From Candidatus Gastranaerophilales bacterium (GTDB lineage: Bacteria; Cyanobacteriota; Vampirovibrionia; Gastranaerophilales; Gastranaerophilaceae): a stretch of 64,000 bases of DNA. A model generated the notes under the pieces. The model did not search any database. It had not been told where the DNA came from and saw only the letters and a list, made by a program, of their open reading frames with translations. Shown in pieces: positions 63,970 to 64,000 of the stretch (position 1 is its first letter; the number at the start of each line of letters is the position of its first letter). Location: assembly GCA_944325835.1 (NCBI GenBank), contig CALVBO010000002.1:1-64000 (forward strand). The letters are read 5' to 3'. The position numbers were made by a program, and so were the translations under genes.

Positions 63970-64000
63970 TTCTTCTATCCTTTCTTTTTATTGTGTTGGG

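Overview
The window looks like a chromosomal segment from a low-GC, non-photosynthetic relative of the Cyanobacteria (Gastranaerophilales/Vampirovibrionia, formerly Melainabacteria). Three things point there: a Ycf23/DUF561 protein (61990), a family of pseudopilins starting with an FTMAEILLSL-type core, and several large lineage-type proteins of unknown function. The Gram-negative-like envelope genes (an AsmA/TamB-like giant, a GT9 heptosyltransferase-like enzyme, FtsQ) fit. The taxonomic call is inference; no rRNA or tRNA gene was seen.

Layout. 0-6.5 kb: a partial pseudopilin gene (A), rnc-rpe, pseudopilin B, gyrB-adk. 6.5-12 kb: a leftward wall and division operon murC-murB-ddl-ftsQ-nadE. 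12-17 kb: an antiporter-family permease, a REC-histidine kinase hybrid, prmC and small genes. 17-23 kb: one 2007-residue repetitive protein of unknown function. 23-28.6 kb: leftward ruvC, a TPR/degenerate matrixin, mtnA and a higBA toxin-antitoxin pair, then rightward trpS. 28.6-38 kb: pseudopilin C, an OppF-like ATPase, a 658-residue unknown, a CorC-type CBS protein, an exported phosphoesterase, rqcP and an M49-like peptidase. 38.3-44 kb: a leftward mrnC-response regulator-histidine kinase-tadA-DUF2400 operon. 44-58.5 kb: small exported proteins, XRE regulators, deoC, the AsmA-like giant, a 5'-nucleotidase-like enzyme, speD, GT9, a GGDEF/HD-GYP protein and thiL. 58.5-64 kb: a uridine kinase-like gene, pseudopilin D, an S1C protease, ycf23 and pseudopilin E.

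The most striking system is the five-member pseudopilin family A-E. Each gene has the same type of promoter (TTGACN, 17-nt spacer, CATAAT; E's lies outside the window), the same Shine-Dalgarno block (AAGGATAGAA), and a run of 12-14 G about 10-17 codons after the start. The run lies in the part of the prepilin leader expected to be cut off by prepilin peptidase. Between the G run and the cleavage site sit GC-rich palindromic repeat cassettes that are read through as protein. At the present tract lengths A, B and C are in frame. D and E are each exactly one G too long and stop early; removing one G opens the whole frame. This reads as a slipped-strand phase-variation switch placed in a disposable leader, so that mature pilins with variable C-terminal domains are turned on and off without changing their sequence.

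Other points of interest: degenerate active sites in the NadE glutaminase domain, the matrixin-like TPR protein and the HD-GYP domain; a consensus higBA promoter whose predicted start is the ATG itself; several other promoters that nearly abut their start codons; and four small genes of 53-57 codons with good local support.
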